Assembly: GCF_022539315.1 (NCBI RefSeq)
Contig: NC_066333.1
Location: 10,879,001 to 10,943,000, forward strand
Source of the DNA: Serinus canaria
Lineage: Eukaryota > Chordata > Aves > Passeriformes > Fringillidae
Reading direction: 5' to 3'
DNA length: 64,000 nucleotides
Shown here: one piece after another, positions 62,421 to 64,000 of the stretch
Numbering within the stretch: the first letter of the stretch is position 1
Layout: every line of letters begins with the position of its first letter
Made by a program: the position numbers and the translations under genes
The notes under the pieces: model-generated
What the model was told of the DNA's origin: nothing
Databases searched by the model: none
What the model saw: only the letters and a program-made list of their open reading frames with translations

Positions 62421-64000
62421 TATTTGACAAACTAAAACCACAGACACCTGTACATTCAAAAGAGTTCTTGTAATGCTATTGATACTCATCTGTTCCTCAG
62501 CACATCTCTGCAGAGCTGTGGTGAGCTCTCACACATGATCTGCTTGCTGTGATATTTGGAGTTCAGTATATTTTTCATGATTGCATATTTTACAGAGTAG
62601 AGAAGAGCACTCCAAACACTCATGTAGACAATGGATACTGGGCTAAAAACGTGGGTATTAGAGGAAAACAATCTATGGGAATACAGTAAAAGTGGAATCA
62701 TTATGTTACTGAGTTACCTGGCAAGTCAGATCACAAAAGTTGCATTTGGGGTAGAAAAAAACTTTTCCAAGGTGAACTGACGTGAACAAGTCTTGAATTT
62801 TCAATCCTTTTTAAGATCTTCATATTGAAGCCTTGACTAAGAGCCAGTTCCTTTGGAAGGATGGTTGAGCTGTCCTGCACTTGGACGAGACAAAGCTGAA
62901 TCTCACCTGTTTCTCAGCAGAAAGCTTGAGCCAGAAATGAGCAGCCTAATGTGAATTATTGCAGCACATCCCACAGAAGGGTGTTATCTCATTGCAAAGC
63001 TCCCATACCTTCTCAGTGATTGCTCACGGGCAGCTCCTTGCAGCACTGACTCCTTTGTGCTCACAGCACAGCCAACAAACTCAGACTGTCCCCCCAGGCA
63101 GCTCTTTGATAGCCCCCATCCTTATGGGACACAGCTGTGGCCTGTTCCTAATCTTTGGTGCTTAGTACAGCTGCAACTCTTCAGGGGTGAGACTGCCCTC
63201 TGCACTATCTTTATTTCCTTTCTATCCCCCCCAGAAGTAGGAGGAGGGGGCTGGGATGCAGTTCCCCATGGCAGGGCAGCACCTTTACCAGCTTCTTTCA
63301 GGTGAGTTATCTTTCAGAGGACATTTACCATGCTCCTTCCTCCACTCAAGTTCATGCTGGATGTTGATGTGAATGTTGCAATCAAACAACCACAGAAATG
63401 TGAAAAAGAAATTGAACAGGACCTAGAAACACTGGCTAACATCTCCTGTAACAAGGCAGAATCAGCTGTGTCAAAATTGAGCCACTCTTCCATAAACATT
63501 CCTTACATGGACACTTCCCCACATTGGGACCTTCCCCATTGGATTTGGGTCCTGTATTTTTCTTTGGTTCTTAATTACTCCACGTTTTATTGTGCTTCAT
63601 TATCTGAAATAAATGTAATCCTTGTCAAACCAGTCAGTCTATTCATGGCACATGTAATACAAAGGCTTGTTACATCAAGCTCGCTGCCAGCCATAACTCA
63701 ACTCTTTTCCATTCAATTACAGAACACACTGATTTTCCTGCTGAGTCACCTCAAATTCAATTTCTCATTGAGAATTCAACTAAATTACTTGCCCATGAAT
63801 TAACAATGCTGAATGCTAATACAGACATTGAATTATATTACGTTTCAGTGACTAGAAGATGTAATTGCAGCTGGCAAGGTCTACTTAATTTTTCTTCTTT
63901 TTCAGTTTTGACTTCGTGATGGTGCCTTTTAAACCCAACAGTCAGTGGCAAAAAGATCCCATAACCATTTTGTAGGATTTGGAATGCACCCCATCAGATC
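62421..64000. other. Unique non-coding DNA
   Basis: No gene is recognised. The plus frame 63330-63803 (157 codons) begins with a hydrophilic Lys/Glu-rich part and turns Leu/Phe/Ser-rich. It has no recognised domain, and a minus frame (63314-63499) opposes its start. A TGACGTGA word (CRE-like, one mismatch) lies at 62778-62785. A C/G-run patch occurs near 63224-63252. Confidence 0.6.

Noticed and set aside
63330..63803. 157-codon open frame as a gene
   Set aside because: There is no recognised domain, an opposite-strand frame overlaps its start, composition shifts midway, and there is no splice or promoter context. Its length is compatible with chance in this window.
1..64000. Strand asymmetry (A-run excess) as evidence of minus-strand transcription across the window
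   Set aside because: Long A and T homopolymers are roughly balanced by eye. Only the A/C-rich tracts look one-sided, and I cannot compute skew reliably here.

Overview
The window looks like nuclear DNA of a bird, or possibly another sauropsid. The evidence is two CR1-type (chicken repeat 1) LINE 3' ends, which is the characteristic retroposon of birds and reptiles. Composition is AT-leaning and CpG-poor. Recognisable interspersed repeats are sparse, microsatellites are very short, and A/C-rich low-complexity tracts recur. I see no prokaryotic, viral or organellar gene organisation.

I could not recognise any protein-coding gene, exon series, tRNA, rRNA or known ncRNA. Open frames of 60-196 codons occur on both strands, but they mostly overlap one another in several frames, lack recognisable domains and lie in slightly GC-richer, stop-poor stretches. 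The longest (48235-48825, 196 codons) is recorded as a hypothetical ORF and not as a gene. The window is best read as intergenic or intronic DNA.

Layout: 1-18.7 kb is unique non-coding DNA with a purine tract (3.35 kb), a GC-richer island (7.94-8.28 kb) and a strongly AT-rich stretch (8.3-9.5 kb). At 18.77-19.11 kb an A-rich tract is followed by an old, plus-strand CR1 tail. From 19.5 to 22.5 kb lie two non-repetitive segments with conserved-element character, one of them with a 58-codon open frame and a splice-donor-like site. The stretch from 22.5 to 42 kb is unique DNA with scattered A/C tracts and a cluster of CpGs at 34.78-35.10 kb. At 42.22-42.64 kb is the densest group of regulatory-type motifs (AP-1/MAF-like, ATCGAT, a perfect octamer ATTTGCAT). 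A CACGTG-bearing segment follows at 44.5-44.83 kb. Three minisatellite-like arrays lie at 45.6 kb (44-bp unit), 51.0 kb (33-bp unit) and 52.5 kb (59-bp spacing). The clearest mobile element is a 5'-truncated minus-strand CR1 at 57.30-57.81 kb. The remainder to 64 kb is unique DNA with one more possible regulatory segment at 62.15-62.42 kb.

Because no genes were identified, nothing can be said about genes acting together. The regulatory calls are inferences from local motif content and composition only; cross-species alignment would decide them. I found no convincing novel biological system.
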